Assembly (NCBI RefSeq): GCF_003751785.1
Contig: NZ_RKIE01000002.1
Location: forward strand, 1-64,000
From: Frigoribacterium sp. PhB160
GTDB taxonomy: Bacteria; Actinomycetota; Actinomycetes; Actinomycetales; Microbacteriaceae
Length of the DNA: 64,000 bases
Reading direction: 5' to 3'
Shown here piece by piece: positions 45,893 to 55,250 of this stretch. Positions within the stretch are counted from its first letter, which is position 1. The number at the start of each line of letters is the position of its first letter. The position numbers and the translations under genes were made by a program. The notes below the pieces were generated by a model. The model saw only the letters and a program-made list of their open reading frames with translations, ran no database searches and had not been told where the DNA came from.

Positions 45893-46105
45893 ATGGCAGG
45901 CTTCGACGACGTCACCCGCAAGGCCCAGGAGTTCCTCAAGGACGGCAAGCTCCAGGAGGCCCTGAAGAGCGAGAAGGCGGAAGGCGTCAGCGACAGCATC
46001 CTCGACGCCGTGGCCGGAGCCGCCGACAAGGCGACCGGCGGCAAGTACAGCGACAAGATCCAGCAGGCCAAGGACCAGGCCGACAAGAAGATCGGCAACG
46101 AGTAG
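45893..46105 (+). CDS. MT0933-like antitoxin family protein, orphan
   Basis: 70 residues from ATG at 45893, chosen because AGGAGG lies 6 nt upstream; an in-frame ATG at 45848 has no such site. Charged, helical, with the family-like ending ADKATGGKYSDKIQQAKDQA that resembles the small MT0933/Rv0909 antitoxin family of actinobacteria. No cognate toxin gene is adjacent, so function as an antitoxin is doubtful; many such proteins are annotated only by similarity. Its Shine-Dalgarno sits inside a copy of the dispersed GGAGGCGC motif. Confidence 0.6.
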   Translation: MAGFDDVTRKAQEFLKDGKLQEALKSEKAEGVSDSILDAVAGAADKATGGKYSDKIQQAKDQADKKIGNE

Positions 46106-46122
46106 CCGGTCGACCGCTCCCC

Positions 46123-46165
46123 ACGACGGCCCCCATGCCCCGCCGGCGCTGGGGGCCTTCGTCGT
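46123..46165 (+). terminator. Terminator-like hairpin after the antitoxin-like gene
   Basis: ACGACGGCCCCC (46123-46134) pairs with GGGGGCC and GTCGT (46151-46165) across a 3-nt bulge, giving a 12-bp stem with a 16-nt loop. Located 18 nt after the stop. Confidence 0.6.
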
Positions 46166-46209
46166 CCCCCGGTCAGGCGCCGCGGGACCGGCCGGTGTTC
46201 ACTCGACGG

Positions 46210-47184
46210 ATGCCGCGCCTCCGACGCACCGACCAGAACCGGCCGGGGATCACCCGACGGCGCTCCGGCACGGGCTTCACGTACCAGGACGCCGAGGGCC
46301 GCACGATCCGCGACGCCGTGCTGCGCGAGCGCCTCGCCCACCTCGGCATCCCGCCCGCCTGGACCGACGTCTGGATCGCGCCCTACGAGAACGGACACGT
46401 CCAGGCCACGGGGGTCGACGGCGCCGGCCGCCGCCAGTACATCTACCACCCGACCTGGCGCGAGCAGAAGGACCGGCTCAAGTTCGACCGGGCGATGGCC
46501 CTCGCCGAGTCGCTGCCGGTGGCGCGGCGCTTCGTCACGTACGACCTCCGCCTCGGCGAGCCGGTGCGCGAGCGGGCGACGGCCGCGGCCTTCCGGATGC
46601 TCGACACCGGCTCGCTGCGGGTCGGGTCGGAGCGGTACGCCGAGCAGCACGGCAGCCACGGCCTGTCGACGCTGCTCTGCGCGCACGCGACGGTCTCCGG
46701 CGACGTCGTCGCCCTCGCCTTCCCCGGCAAGAGCGGGCAGGACTGGGACAGCAGCATCCGCGACGCCGACCTCGCCGCGGTCGTCCGCAGCCTCAAGACC
46801 CGCGGCGGCCGGGCGCGCCTGCTGGCCTGGCGCCCCGAGGCGGGGAGCCCGTGGCGGCCGCTCCACGCCTCCGAGATCAACGACTACGTCAAGCTGCGCG
46901 CGGGGGAGGAGTTCAGCGCGAAGGACTTCCGCACCCTGCACGGCACGGTCGCCGCGGCGGTGAGCCTGGCGCAGGCCGGCCCGCAGCCCACCCTCGGCCG
47001 CCGCCGCAGGGCCCTCGCGCAGGCGATGCGCGACGCGAGCGACGTGCTCGGCAACACCCCCAGCGTCGCCCGCACGTCGTACGTGGACCCCCGGCTGGTC
47101 GACGCCTACGAGCACGGCGAGACGATCGACCCGGGGCGGCTCGGCTCCGCGGAGTCCGAGGTGCGGGCGTTGCTCTACCGCTGA
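46210..47184 (+). CDS. DNA topoisomerase IB
   Basis: 324 residues from ATG. Matches the small bacterial/poxvirus-like type IB enzymes. The catalytic set is visible: R137 in LRVGSERY, K174 in FPGKSG, R241 and H244 in DFRTLHGT, and the nucleophile Y291 in VARTSYVDP. It relaxes supercoils by a transient 3'-phosphotyrosine without ATP. Present patchily in bacteria and often regarded as acquired. It is one of three non-ribosomal genes between the str and S10 operons. Confidence 0.95.
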   Translation: MPRLRRTDQNRPGITRRRSGTGFTYQDAEGRTIRDAVLRERLAHLGIPPAWTDVWIAPYENGHVQATGVDGAGRRQYIYHPTWREQKDRLKFDRAMALAESLPVARRFVTYDLRLGEPVRERATAAAFRMLDTGSLRVGSERYAEQHGSHGLSTLLCAHATVSGDVVALAFPGKSGQDWDSSIRDADLAAVVRSLKTRGGRARLLAWRPEAGSPWRPLHASEINDYVKLRAGEEFSAKDFRTLHGTVAAAVSLAQAGPQPTLGRRRRALAQAMRDASDVLGNTPSVARTSYVDPRLVDAYEHGETIDPGRLGSAESEVRALLYR

Positions 47185-47261
47185 CTCGCCCCGGCGGGGC
47201 TCCATGACGTACCGTAGAGGGTTGCGTCCGTCCTGTCGGGCGCCCGAGAGGAATTGCTGCA

Positions 47262-48095
47262 GTGAACGACGAGTGCATCCACGGTTTCGAGAGGGAGCTC
47301 TGCGACATCTGTGCTCCCCGCAAGCGGGAGCCGCTGCTGGATGCTGACGGCGAGGTCCGCACGATCCCCAAGCGTCGCGCCGCCTCGCGCAAGCCGGAGT
47401 CGCTGCGCAGCACGCCCGCCCTGGCCCGCGACTCCGCGGCCGTCGCCGTCGCGGCGCAGTCCGCCGCCCGCCCGGTCGCCTCCTTCTCCAGCCAGCGGGT
47501 CTACCACTGGACCCACGTCTCGAACCTGCCCGCCATCGTGGCCGCGGCAGAGATCCGCGCCGGGGTCGCCGCCGAGCCCGAGCTCGACGTCAGCTCCGAG
47601 GCCACCCGCGCCCTCCGCGGCGGTGTGACGACCGCCGCCGGCACGCCCGTGGCCGAGCACGTCCCGTTCTCGCTGTCGCCCCACGCCTCCGCGTGGGACG
47701 TCCTCCGCTCGGGCGCCGAGGGCTACGAGTGGTCCGACGCGGCCCGCACCGCCCGGGCCACCGACTTCGTCATGCTCGTCGTGCCGGTGACGGCCCTCGG
47801 CGACGAGTTCGTCGTGACCGAGGGCGACGCCGCCGTGCAGGGCGTCCGCCAGGGCGCCGGCCTCGACGACGCCTCCTCCATGATCCGTCGCTTCTCGCTG
47901 GCCGACCCCGACCTGCTCGAGCCCGAGGTTCTCGTGCCCGGGGCCGTGCCGTTCGAGGCCGTCAGCCTCGTCGGCGTCCCGAACGACAAGATGCGCGACC
48001 GCGTCAAGCAGCTGCTGGCCGACGCCGGCGGCCACGCCCCCCGCGTCTCGGTGTACCCGCCGTGGTTCCGCCCGGCCGAGGTGCCCACGGCCTGA
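47262..48095 (+). CDS. DarT-like DNA ADP-ribosyltransferase (DUF4433), orphan
   Basis: 277 residues from GTG (GAGAGGAA upstream). The N-terminus has a small Cys cluster (C5, C14, C17: ECIHGFERELCDIC) and an Ala/Arg-rich linker to about 75. The DarT fold follows: VYHWTHVSNLPAIV (80-93) is the NAD-binding start, VPFSLSPHASAWDV (134-147) is the typical hydrophobic/aromatic strand, and LLEPEVLVPGAVPFEAV (219-233) aligns with the strand carrying the catalytic Glu. DarT enzymes ADP-ribosylate thymidine in single-stranded DNA and are normally held in check by the macrodomain protein DarG; no macrodomain gene is in this window. It may be inactive, chromosomally silenced or paired elsewhere. Confidence 0.75.
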   Translation: MNDECIHGFERELCDICAPRKREPLLDADGEVRTIPKRRAASRKPESLRSTPALARDSAAVAVAAQSAARPVASFSSQRVYHWTHVSNLPAIVAAAEIRAGVAAEPELDVSSEATRALRGGVTTAAGTPVAEHVPFSLSPHASAWDVLRSGAEGYEWSDAARTARATDFVMLVVPVTALGDEFVVTEGDAAVQGVRQGAGLDDASSMIRRFSLADPDLLEPEVLVPGAVPFEAVSLVGVPNDKMRDRVKQLLADAGGHAPRVSVYPPWFRPAEVPTA

Positions 48096-48104
48096 GCGAG
48101 GGCC

Positions 48105-48149
48105 CGCAGGAGGCGCGGTGTCGGCAGGTCCGACACCGCGCCTCCTGCG
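48105..48149 (+). terminator. Perfect 20-bp terminator hairpin after the DarT-like gene
   Basis: Arms 48105-48124 and 48130-48149 are perfectly complementary with a 5-nt loop; the core is AGGAGGCGCGGTGTCG and its complement. Strongest hairpin in the window, 10 nt after the stop, built on the dispersed GGAGGCGCGG 10-mer. Confidence 0.8.
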
Positions 48150-48186
48150 TCCCCGCCGTCCCGCCCAGATCCGCGACACGCCCGGG

Positions 48187-48215
48187 TTGCAGCAAATGCA
48201 GGCGTGTGGCAAAAT
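48187..48215 (+). promoter_or_regulatory. Candidate promoter of the S10 operon
   Basis: TTGCAG (48187-48192), a 17-nt spacer and CAAAAT (48210-48215). It is the best sigma70-type match in the 463-nt gap before rpsJ and gives a leader of ~335 nt. Confidence 0.5.
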
Positions 48216-48221
48216 CGTCTA

Positions 48222-48558
48222 GTTCAACATTCCGGGCTGCGCCGTGCGCGTCGCCTCGGATCACTGCCAGGCAGTGCACAGACGCGAGACGTCTGGGCCG
48301 CGGGTAGCAGGACACATCTCACAACGGAATCCCCAGCACGTCTGGGCACGGGCTCTCAGCCCGCAGCCTCAGCACTGTGCGGCGACGACAGCGGCGATTG
48401 CCCTCCCCGGGTCCTCCTCGCGGCCGTCGTGCGGGGTCCGAGATGGATTGACACGAGAACAGCGGTACACGAGAGACACGTAGTGCCAGATGTTTGCCCA
48501 GCAAACAGCGTCAGGCGGCCCACGAGGTGCGCGACGTCCGAACGAGAGAGAGTCACAC
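48222..48558 (+). other. Long 5' leader of the S10 operon
   Basis: No coding region. It contains the imperfect hairpin CACTG/CAGTG (48262-48276), a CGGGC/GCCCG hairpin (48349-48363) and, near the end, an ideal TTGACA (48448-48453) with no correctly spaced -10. Autoregulation by L4 is known in enterobacteria but no such structure was recognised here. Only a weak GAGAGAG precedes the rpsJ start. Confidence 0.4.
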
Positions 48559-48867
48559 ATGGCGGGACAGAAGATCCGCATCAGGCTTAAGTCGTACGAC
48601 CACGAGGTCATCGACTCCTCCGCGCGCAAGATCGTCGACACGGTCACCCGCGCGGGCGCTACCGTGGTCGGCCCCGTGCCGCTGCCGACGGAGAAGAACG
48701 TGGTCGTCGTGATCCGTTCGCCCCACAAGTACAAGGACTCGCGCGAGCACTTCGAGAAGCGCACGCACAAGCGCCTCATCGACATCGTCGACCCGACGCC
48801 GAAGGCCGTCGACTCGCTCATGCGCCTCGACCTGCCTGCCGACGTCAACATCGAGATCAAGCTGTAG
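48559..48867 (+). CDS. rpsJ: 30S ribosomal protein S10
   Basis: 102 residues from ATG at 48559, fitting the family N-terminus [19 protein letters not shown]; an earlier in-frame ATG is non-coding leader. The loop with [20 protein letters not shown] and [11 protein letters not shown] is typical. S10 also binds NusB in antitermination. First gene of the S10 operon. Confidence 0.98.
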   Translation: MAGQKIRIRLKSYDHEVIDSSARKIVDTVTRAGATVVGPVPLPTEKNVVVVIRSPHKYKDSREHFEKRTHKRLIDIVDPTPKAVDSLMRLDLPADVNIEIKL

Positions 48868-48878
48868 GGGAGGCGACC

Positions 48879-49535
48879 ATGACCGTCAGCACCACCAAGA
48901 ACGTCAAGGGCCTGCTCGGCAAGAAGCTCGGCATGACCCAGGTCTGGGACGAGAACAACAAGCTCGTCCCCGTCACCGTCGTGGAGATCGCTCCCAACGT
49001 CGTGACCCAGATCCGCTCGCTCGAGAAGGACGGCTACACGGCCCTCCAGATCGCCGCCGGCCAGATCGACCCCCGCAAGTCGAACAAGCCCGCCACGGGT
49101 CACTTCGACGCCGCGGGCGTCACCCCCCGCCGCCACCTCACCGAGGTCCGCACCGCCGACGCCGGCGAGTACGCGCTCGGCCAGGAGCTCACGGTCGACA
49201 CCTTCGAGGCCGGCCAGAAGGTCGACGTCGTCGGCACCTCCAAGGGCAAGGGCTTCGCCGGCGTCATGAAGCGCCACAACTTCAAGGGCGTCGGCGCCTC
49301 GCACGGTGCCCACCGCAACCACCGCAAGCCCGGCTCGATCGGTGCTTCGTCGACCCCCAGCCGTGTCTTCAAGGGCATGCGCATGGCCGGTCGCATGGGT
49401 GGCGACCGCGTCACCATCCTCAACCTCACGGTGCACGCCGTCGACGCCGAGAAGGGTCTGCTGCTCGTCAAGGGCGCCGTCCCCGGCGCTCGTGGCCGCA
49501 TCGTCTTCGTCCGCACCGCCGTGAAGGGGAAGTAG
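48879..49535 (+). CDS. rplC: 50S ribosomal protein L3
   Basis: 218 residues. Contains [20 protein letters not shown] at the start and the long loop reaching the peptidyl-transferase centre ([17 protein letters not shown], then [20 protein letters not shown]). One of the first proteins to bind 23S rRNA. Eleven nt after rpsJ, with GGGGAGG upstream. Confidence 0.98.
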   Translation: MTVSTTKNVKGLLGKKLGMTQVWDENNKLVPVTVVEIAPNVVTQIRSLEKDGYTALQIAAGQIDPRKSNKPATGHFDAAGVTPRRHLTEVRTADAGEYALGQELTVDTFEAGQKVDVVGTSKGKGFAGVMKRHNFKGVGASHGAHRNHRKPGSIGASSTPSRVFKGMRMAGRMGGDRVTILNLTVHAVDAEKGLLLVKGAVPGARGRIVFVRTAVKGK

Positions 49536-49538
49536 CTC

Positions 49539-50201
49539 ATGGCCACCACTACCGCATCGGCCACCTCCGTCGACGTCGTCGACGCCAAGGGCGTGAAGAC
49601 CAGCTCGGTCGAGCTGCCCGTCGAGATCTTCGACGTCGTCACCAACGTGCCGCTCATCCACCAGGTCGTCGTCGCGCAGCAGGCCGCCGCGCGTCAGGGC
49701 ACGCACAAGACCAAGCGTCGCGGCGAGGTCTCCGGCGCCGGCCGCAAGCCGTTCAAGCAGAAGGGCACCGGCCGCGCCCGTCAGGGTTCGATCCGTGCGC
49801 CCCAGATGACCGGCGGTGGCATCGTCCACGGTCCGCAGCCCCGCGACTACGCGCAGCGCACCCCCAAGAAGATGATCGCCGCGGCCCTGCTCGGCGCCCT
49901 CTCGGACCGCGCCCGCGGCGCCCGCGTCCACGTCGTCGAGAGCTTCGTGGCCGACACGATCTCGACGAAGGTCGCCCTCGAGCTGCTCGCGGCGATCGCC
50001 TCGAGCAAGCACGTCCTCGTCGTCACCGACCGCGCCGACACGCTGACGCTCAAGAGCGTCCGCAACGTGCCGACCGTCCACGTGATCACGTACGACCAGC
50101 TCAACGCCTACGACGTCCTCGTCAGCGACGACATCGTCTTCACGAAGAGCGCCTTCGACGGCTTCGTCGCCTCGAAGGCCAAGAAGGAGGCCACCGCATG
50201 A
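49539..50201 (+). CDS. rplD: 50S ribosomal protein L4
   Basis: 220 residues. The conserved loop lining the exit tunnel reads [20 protein letters not shown] then [20 protein letters not shown], with the macrolide-contact residues unchanged from the usual form. The first ~20 residues are an Ala/Thr-rich extension. L4 represses its own operon in enterobacteria. Start 3 nt after rplC; stop overlaps rplW. Confidence 0.98.
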   Translation: MATTTASATSVDVVDAKGVKTSSVELPVEIFDVVTNVPLIHQVVVAQQAAARQGTHKTKRRGEVSGAGRKPFKQKGTGRARQGSIRAPQMTGGGIVHGPQPRDYAQRTPKKMIAAALLGALSDRARGARVHVVESFVADTISTKVALELLAAIASSKHVLVVTDRADTLTLKSVRNVPTVHVITYDQLNAYDVLVSDDIVFTKSAFDGFVASKAKKEATA

Positions 50202-50497
50202 GCGGCTACGGCAAAGACCCCCGCGACGTCATCATCGCGCCCGTCGTCTCCGAGAAGAGCTACTCCCTGATCGATCAGGGCAAGTACACCTTCATCGTCG
50301 ACCCGCGGTCGAACAAGACCGAGATCAAGCTCGCCATCGAGAAGATCTTCGACGTCAAGGTCGACAGCATCAACACGCTGAACCGCGTCGGCAAGACCCG
50401 CCGCACCCGCTTCGGCACCGGCAAGCGCAAGGACACCAAGCGCGCCATCGTGACGCTCAAGTCGGGCACCATCGACATCTTCACGGCTGTCGGCTAG
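50198..50497 (+). CDS. rplW: 50S ribosomal protein L23
   Basis: 99 residues, with [20 protein letters not shown] at the start and the family stretch [21 protein letters not shown]23 forms the docking site at the tunnel exit for trigger factor and SRP. The start overlaps the rplD stop (ATGA). Confidence 0.97.
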   Translation: MSGYGKDPRDVIIAPVVSEKSYSLIDQGKYTFIVDPRSNKTEIKLAIEKIFDVKVDSINTLNRVGKTRRTRFGTGKRKDTKRAIVTLKSGTIDIFTAVG

Positions 50498-50516
50498 GGC
50501 CCGGAGGGAAGACAAA

Positions 50517-51356
50517 ATGGCTATTCGTAACTACAAGCCCACGACCCCCGGTCGTCGCGGTTCGTCGGTCTCCGACTTCGCGGAGATCACGCGCTCGACG
50601 CCCGAGAAGTCGCTGCTCCGTCCGCTGTCCAAGAGCGGTGGTCGCAACAACGCCGGCCGCATCACGACGCGTCACATCGGTGGTGGCCACAAGCGCCAGT
50701 ACCGCGTGATCGACTTCCGTCGCAACGACAAGGACGGCATCAACGCCAAGGTCGCTCACATCGAGTACGACCCCAACCGCACGGCGCGCATCGCGCTCCT
50801 GCACTTCGTCGACGGCACCAAGCGCTACATCATCGCGCCGAACAAGCTGTCGCAGGGCGACATCGTCGAGTCGGGTCCCGGCGCCGACATCAAGCCCGGC
50901 AACAACCTCCCCCTGAAGAACATCCCCGTGGGTACCGTCATCCACGCCATCGAGCTCAAGCCCGGTGGCGGCGCGAAGATGGCCCGCTCGGCCGGCGCCT
51001 CCGTGCGTCTCGTCGCCAAGGACGGCCCCTACGCGCAGCTCCGCCTGCCGTCGGGCGAGGTCCGCAACGTCGACGCCCGCTGCCGCGCCACGATCGGCGA
51101 GGTCGGCAACGCCGAGCAGTCGAACATCAACTGGGGCAAGGCCGGCCGCATGCGCTGGAAGGGCGTCCGCCCGACCGTGCGTGGTGTCGCCATGAACCCC
51201 GTCGACCACCCGCACGGTGGTGGTGAGGGCAAGACCTCCGGTGGACGCCACCCGGTCAGCCCGTGGGGCCAGAAAGAGGGCCGCACGCGCCACATCAACA
51301 AGGAGAGCGACAAGCTCATCGTCCGTCGTCGTAACGCTGGCAAGAAGCGTAAGTAG
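50517..51356 (+). CDS. rplB: 50S ribosomal protein L2
   Basis: 279 residues. Contains [20 protein letters not shown], the core loop [20 protein letters not shown] and the C-terminal [20 protein letters not shown] with the His needed at the peptidyl-transferase centre. The most conserved large-subunit protein; length standard. GGGAAGAC precedes the ATG. Confidence 0.99.
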   Translation: MAIRNYKPTTPGRRGSSVSDFAEITRSTPEKSLLRPLSKSGGRNNAGRITTRHIGGGHKRQYRVIDFRRNDKDGINAKVAHIEYDPNRTARIALLHFVDGTKRYIIAPNKLSQGDIVESGPGADIKPGNNLPLKNIPVGTVIHAIELKPGGGAKMARSAGASVRLVAKDGPYAQLRLPSGEVRNVDARCRATIGEVGNAEQSNINWGKAGRMRWKGVRPTVRGVAMNPVDHPHGGGEGKTSGGRHPVSPWGQKEGRTRHINKESDKLIVRRRNAGKKRK

Positions 51357-51368
51357 GAGTTGTAGAAG

Positions 51369-51650
51369 ATGCCACGCAGTCTTAAGAAGGGCCCCTTCGT
51401 TGACGACCACCTGCTCCGCAAGGTCGTCACGCAGAACGAGGCCAGCACCAAGAACGTCATCAAGACCTGGTCGCGCCGGTCGATGATCATCCCGAACATG
51501 CTGGGACACACCATCGCCGTGCACGACGGACGCAAGCACATCCCCGTGTTCGTGACCGAGAGCATGATCGGCCACAAGCTCGGTGAGTTCGCGCCCACCC
51601 GCACCTTCCGTGGTCACGTGAAGGACGACAAGAAGGGTCGTCGCCGCTAA
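51369..51650 (+). CDS. rpsS: 30S ribosomal protein S19
   Basis: 93 residues, beginning [19 protein letters not shown] with the conserved [20 protein letters not shown], and ending in a basic tail. It forms a head complex with S13 near the tRNAs. Twelve nt after rplB. Confidence 0.98.
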   Translation: MPRSLKKGPFVDDHLLRKVVTQNEASTKNVIKTWSRRSMIIPNMLGHTIAVHDGRKHIPVFVTESMIGHKLGEFAPTRTFRGHVKDDKKGRRR

Positions 51651-51674
51651 CGCGGCGGCGTAAGGAGGAGAGAA

Positions 51675-52067
51675 ATGGTGGAGTCGATCGCACGCGTGCG
51701 TCACATCCGCGTCACCCCCATGAAGGCCCGTCGCGTCGTCAACCTGATCCGCGGCAAGCAGGCCCTCGAGGCCCTGGCCATCCTGAAGTTCGCGCCGCAG
51801 GGCGCGAGCGAGCCCGTCTACAAGCTCGTCGCGTCGGCCATGGCCAACGCTCGCGTGAAGGCGGACAAGGACAACAGCTACCTCGACGAGCAGGACCTCT
51901 ACGTGAGCCGTGCATTCGTCGACCAGGGCGCCACCCTCAAGCGGTTCCAGCCGCGTGCCCAGGGTCGTGCCTTCCAGATCCTGAAGCGGACCAGCCACAT
52001 CACGATCGTCCTCGCGACGCCGGATGAGGTCGAGGCTGCCGACGCTACGAAGAAGGCGAGCAAGTAA
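51675..52067 (+). CDS. rplV: 50S ribosomal protein L22
   Basis: 130 residues from ATG with AAGGAGGAG upstream. Family stretches are [20 protein letters not shown] and the tunnel beta-hairpin [20 protein letters not shown], where macrolide-resistance changes arise elsewhere; wild type here. The stop overlaps rpsC (TAATG). Confidence 0.98.
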   Translation: MVESIARVRHIRVTPMKARRVVNLIRGKQALEALAILKFAPQGASEPVYKLVASAMANARVKADKDNSYLDEQDLYVSRAFVDQGATLKRFQPRAQGRAFQILKRTSHITIVLATPDEVEAADATKKASK

Positions 52068-52846
52068 TGGGCCAGAAAGTCAACCCGTACGGCTTCCGTC
52101 TGGGCATCACCACCGACCACGTGTCGCGGTGGTTCACCGACAGCACCAAGCCGGGCCAGCGTTACAGCGACTACGTCGCCGAGGACGTCAAGATCCGCAC
52201 CCTGCTCAAGACCTCGCTCGACCGCGCCGGCGTGGCCAAGATCGAGATCGAGCGCACCCGTGACCGCGTCCGCGTCGACATCCACACCGCCCGTCCGGGC
52301 ATCGTGATCGGTCGTCGCGGCGCCGAGGCCGAGCGCATCCGCGGCGACCTCGAGAAGCTCACCGGCAAGCAGATCCAGCTCAACATCCTCGAGGTGAAGA
52401 ACCCCGAGGCCGAGGCTCAGCTCGTCGCGCAGGGCATCGCCGAGCAGCTCGCTGCTCGCGTGGCGTTCCGTCGTGCGATGCGCAAGGGCCTGCAGGGCGC
52501 ACAGCGCGCCGGCGCCAAGGGCGTCCGCATCCAGGTCTCGGGCCGCCTCGGCGGCGCCGAGATGAGCCGCTCGGAGTTCTACCGCGAGGGCCGCGTGCCC
52601 CTGCACACGCTCCGCGCCAACATCGACTACGGCTTCTACGAGGCCAAGACCACCTTCGGTCGCATCGGTGTCAAGGTCTGGATCTACAAGGGCGACATCA
52701 CCAACAAGGAGCTCGCGCGCGAGCAGGCGAACCAGAAGTCGTCTCGCCCCGAGCGCCGCAACGACCGTGACGGTGCCCGCCGCGGCGGGGGCGACCGCGC
52801 TCCCCGCGAGCAGAAGGCACCCGCCACCACAGGAGCTGAGGCGTAA
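52067..52846 (+). CDS. rpsC: 30S ribosomal protein S3
   Basis: 259 residues. KH domain with [20 protein letters not shown], then the C-terminal domain with [20 protein letters not shown] and [20 protein letters not shown]. From about 215 there is an Arg/Gly/Ala-rich charged tail ([18 protein letters not shown]), longer than in most bacteria. S3 is at the mRNA entry site and has helicase activity with S4. rplP follows after 2 nt. Confidence 0.98.
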   Translation: MGQKVNPYGFRLGITTDHVSRWFTDSTKPGQRYSDYVAEDVKIRTLLKTSLDRAGVAKIEIERTRDRVRVDIHTARPGIVIGRRGAEAERIRGDLEKLTGKQIQLNILEVKNPEAEAQLVAQGIAEQLAARVAFRRAMRKGLQGAQRAGAKGVRIQVSGRLGGAEMSRSEFYREGRVPLHTLRANIDYGFYEAKTTFGRIGVKVWIYKGDITNKELAREQANQKSSRPERRNDRDGARRGGGDRAPREQKAPATTGAEA

Positions 52847-52848
52847 CC

Positions 52849-53268
52849 ATGCTTATCCCCCGTCGTGTCAAGCACCGCAAGCAGCACCACCCCGGCCGTA
52901 GCGGCCAGGCCACTGGTGGCACCAAGGTCAGCTTCGGTGAGTACGGCATCCAGGCCCTCACGCCCGCTTACGTGACCAACCGTCAGATCGAGTCCGCTCG
53001 TATCGCCATGACGCGTCACATCAAGCGTGGCGGCAAGGTGTGGATCAACATCTACCCCGACCGTCCGCTCACGAAGAAGCCCGCCGAGACCCGCATGGGT
53101 TCCGGCAAGGGCTCGCCCGAGTGGTGGGTCGCCAACGTCAAGCCGGGTCGCGTGCTCTTCGAGCTCAGCGGCGTCAGCGAGGAGATCGCCAAGGAGGCGC
53201 TCACTCGTGCAATCCACAAGCTGCCCCTCAAGGCACGCATCATCAAGCGCGAGGAGGGCGACGCATAA
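52849..53268 (+). CDS. rplP: 50S ribosomal protein L16
   Basis: 139 residues, starting [20 protein letters not shown], with the A-site loop and the conserved Arg-rich stretch [20 protein letters not shown]; ends with [20 protein letters not shown]. Contacts the A-site tRNA. Stop overlaps rpmC (TAATG). Confidence 0.98.
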   Translation: MLIPRRVKHRKQHHPGRSGQATGGTKVSFGEYGIQALTPAYVTNRQIESARIAMTRHIKRGGKVWINIYPDRPLTKKPAETRMGSGKGSPEWWVANVKPGRVLFELSGVSEEIAKEALTRAIHKLPLKARIIKREEGDA

Positions 53269-53591
53269 TGACGATCGGTTCCAAGGAGCTCCGTCCTGTC
53301 GAGCTCGACACATTCGAAGACGAGCGTCTCGTCGCCGAGCTGAAGAAGGCCAAGGAAGAGCTGTTCAACCTGCGCTTCCAGTCGGCCACCGGTCAGCTCG
53401 AGAGCCACGGCCGCGTGCGTGCCGTGAAGCGCGACATCGCTCGCATCTACACGGTCCTGCGCGAGCGCGAGCTCGGCATCCGTGCCACCCCCGCCCCGGT
53501 CGAGGCCGCCCCCAAGGCAGCCAAGAAGTCGACCAAGAAGGCTGCCGCCGCCGACGAGGCGCCTGCCGCCGAGACCGCCGAGGAGAAGTAA
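53268..53591 (+). CDS. rpmC: 50S ribosomal protein L29 with Ala/Lys-rich tail
   Basis: 107 residues from ATG overlapping the rplP stop. Residues 1-72 are the two-helix L29 core, containing [20 protein letters not shown]. From about 73 to the end lies an Ala/Lys/Pro/Glu-rich tail ([19 protein letters not shown]), making the protein roughly 1.5 times the usual ~65-75 residues. L29 sits at the tunnel exit, so the tail would project near emerging chains. Stop overlaps rpsQ (TAATG). Confidence 0.95.
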   Translation: MTIGSKELRPVELDTFEDERLVAELKKAKEELFNLRFQSATGQLESHGRVRAVKRDIARIYTVLRERELGIRATPAPVEAAPKAAKKSTKKAAAADEAPAAETAEEK

Positions 53592-53887
53592 TGGCTACCG
53601 AGAACAAGACCGAGGTCGACTCGGCAGCCGTCGAGGTCCGCGGTTACCGCAAGACCCGTCGCGGCTACGTGACCAGCGACAAGATGGACAAGACCATCGT
53701 CGTCGAGGTCGAGGACCGCGTGAAGCACCCCCTGTACGGCAAGGTCATCCGCCGCACCTCCAAGGTCAAGGTCCACGACGAGGCGAACTCCGCCGGCGTC
53801 GGCGACCTCGTCGTGATCAGCGAGACCCGCCCGCTCAGCGCCACCAAGCGCTGGCGCCTGGTCGAGATCCTCGAGAGGGCGAAGTAG
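53591..53887 (+). CDS. rpsQ: 30S ribosomal protein S17
   Basis: 98 residues. OB-fold with [20 protein letters not shown] and [20 protein letters not shown]. The first ~17 residues are an acidic extension ([16 protein letters not shown]). Primary 16S rRNA binder. Coupled to rpmC; 34 nt to rplN. Confidence 0.97.
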   Translation: MATENKTEVDSAAVEVRGYRKTRRGYVTSDKMDKTIVVEVEDRVKHPLYGKVIRRTSKVKVHDEANSAGVGDLVVISETRPLSATKRWRLVEILERAK

Positions 53888-53921
53888 GCCTCGCGGTCTG
53901 CTCGCGTAGAAGGAGACAGAA

Positions 53922-54290
53922 GTGATTCAGCAGGAATCCCGCCTCAAGATCGCCGACAACACCGGCGCGAAGGAGATCCTCACCATCCGCGTCCTCGGTG
54001 GCTCCGGCCGTCGTTACGCCGGCCTCGGTGACGTCATCGTCGCGACCGTCAAGGACGCGATCCCCGGCGGCAACGTCAAGAAGGGTGACGTCGTGAAGGC
54101 GGTCATCGTTCGCACCAAGAAGGAAGTCCGTCGTCCGGACGGCTCCTACATCAAGTTCGACGAGAACGCCGCAGTGATCCTGAAGGCCGATGGCGACCCC
54201 CGTGGCACGCGCATCTTCGGACCGGTCGGTCGCGAGCTTCGCGACAAGAAGTTCATGAAGATCATCTCGCTGGCGCCGGAGGTTATCTAA
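53922..54290 (+). CDS. rplN: 50S ribosomal protein L14
   Basis: 122 residues from GTG, AAGGAGACAG upstream. Starts [20 protein letters not shown], with [20 protein letters not shown] and [17 protein letters not shown]14 forms an intersubunit bridge and binds RsfS. Beginning of the spc part of the cluster. Confidence 0.98.
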   Translation: MIQQESRLKIADNTGAKEILTIRVLGGSGRRYAGLGDVIVATVKDAIPGGNVKKGDVVKAVIVRTKKEVRRPDGSYIKFDENAAVILKADGDPRGTRIFGPVGRELRDKKFMKIISLAPEVI

Positions 54291-54293
54291 GTC

Positions 54294-54653
54294 ATGGCAA
54301 ACATCAAGAAGGGTGACCTCGTGCAGGTCATCACCGGGGCCACCCAGGCCCGCGGCGGCGACCGCGGCAAGCAGGGCAAGGTCCTCGAGGTGCTCGTCGA
54401 GCGCAACCGCGTGGTCGTGGAAGGTGTCAACTTCGTCACCAAGCACGTCCGCGTCGGCCAGACGCAGCGCGGCACCAAGACCGGCGGCATCGAGACGCAC
54501 GAGGCACCGATCCACGTGTCGAACGTGGCCGTCGTCGACCCCAAGACCAAGAAGCCGACCCGCGTCGGCTTCCGTGAAGAGACGGTCACGAAGGACGGCG
54601 TCACCAAGACCGTCCGCGTCCGTTACGCGAAGGCGTCGGGAGAGAACCTCTGA
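54294..54653 (+). CDS. rplX: 50S ribosomal protein L24
   Basis: 119 residues. KOW motif [20 protein letters not shown] then [20 protein letters not shown]. An assembly initiator for the large subunit. Starts 3 nt after rplN; stop overlaps rplE (TGATG). Confidence 0.97.
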   Translation: MANIKKGDLVQVITGATQARGGDRGKQGKVLEVLVERNRVVVEGVNFVTKHVRVGQTQRGTKTGGIETHEAPIHVSNVAVVDPKTKKPTRVGFREETVTKDGVTKTVRVRYAKASGENL

Positions 54654-55243
54654 TGACTGACACGACCACCACCACGACGCCGGCAGCCCTGCCGCGCCTC
54701 AAGGCCAAGTACCGTGCCGAGATCCTGCCGCAGCTGAAGGACGACTTCGGCTTCACGAACGTCCACCAGGTCCCCGGCCTGGTCAAGATCGTCGTGAACA
54801 CCGGTGTCGGCGAGGCCGCCCGCGACAGCAAGATCATCGACGGCGCCATCAAGGACCTCACGGCGATCACGGGCCAGAAGCCCCAGGTCACCAAGGCCCG
54901 CAAGTCGATCGCGCAGTTCAAGCTGCGTGAGGGTCAGCCCATCGGCGCGCACGTCACGCTCCGCGGCGACCGCGCCTGGGAGTTCCTCGACCGGCTGCTG
55001 TCGCTCGCGCTGCCCCGCATCCGTGACTTCCGCGGCCTGAGCGACCGTCAGTTCGACGGCAACGGCAACTACACGTTCGGTCTCAACGAGCAGAGCATGT
55101 TCCACGAGATCGACCAGGACCGCATCGACCGTGTCCGCGGCTTCGACATCACCGTCGTCACCACCGCGAAGAACGACGACGAGGGCCGGGCATTGCTCAA
55201 GGCTCTCGGCTTCCCGTTCCGCACGGCCGACCAGGCCAACTAA
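54653..55243 (+). CDS. rplE: 50S ribosomal protein L5
   Basis: 196 residues with [20 protein letters not shown] and [20 protein letters not shown], the 5S rRNA-binding protein. A Thr-rich N-terminal extension of ~12 residues. In most actinobacteria rpsN follows; here 140 nt of hairpin-rich non-coding DNA precede rpsH. Confidence 0.98.
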   Translation: MTDTTTTTTPAALPRLKAKYRAEILPQLKDDFGFTNVHQVPGLVKIVVNTGVGEAARDSKIIDGAIKDLTAITGQKPQVTKARKSIAQFKLREGQPIGAHVTLRGDRAWEFLDRLLSLALPRIRDFRGLSDRQFDGNGNYTFGLNEQSMFHEIDQDRIDRVRGFDITVVTTAKNDDEGRALLKALGFPFRTADQAN

Positions 55244-55250
55244 GATCGTT

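Noticed and set aside
48448-48476. Perfect TTGACA as an S10 promoter
   Set aside because: No acceptable -10 at 16-18 nt; TACACG lies only 12 nt away.
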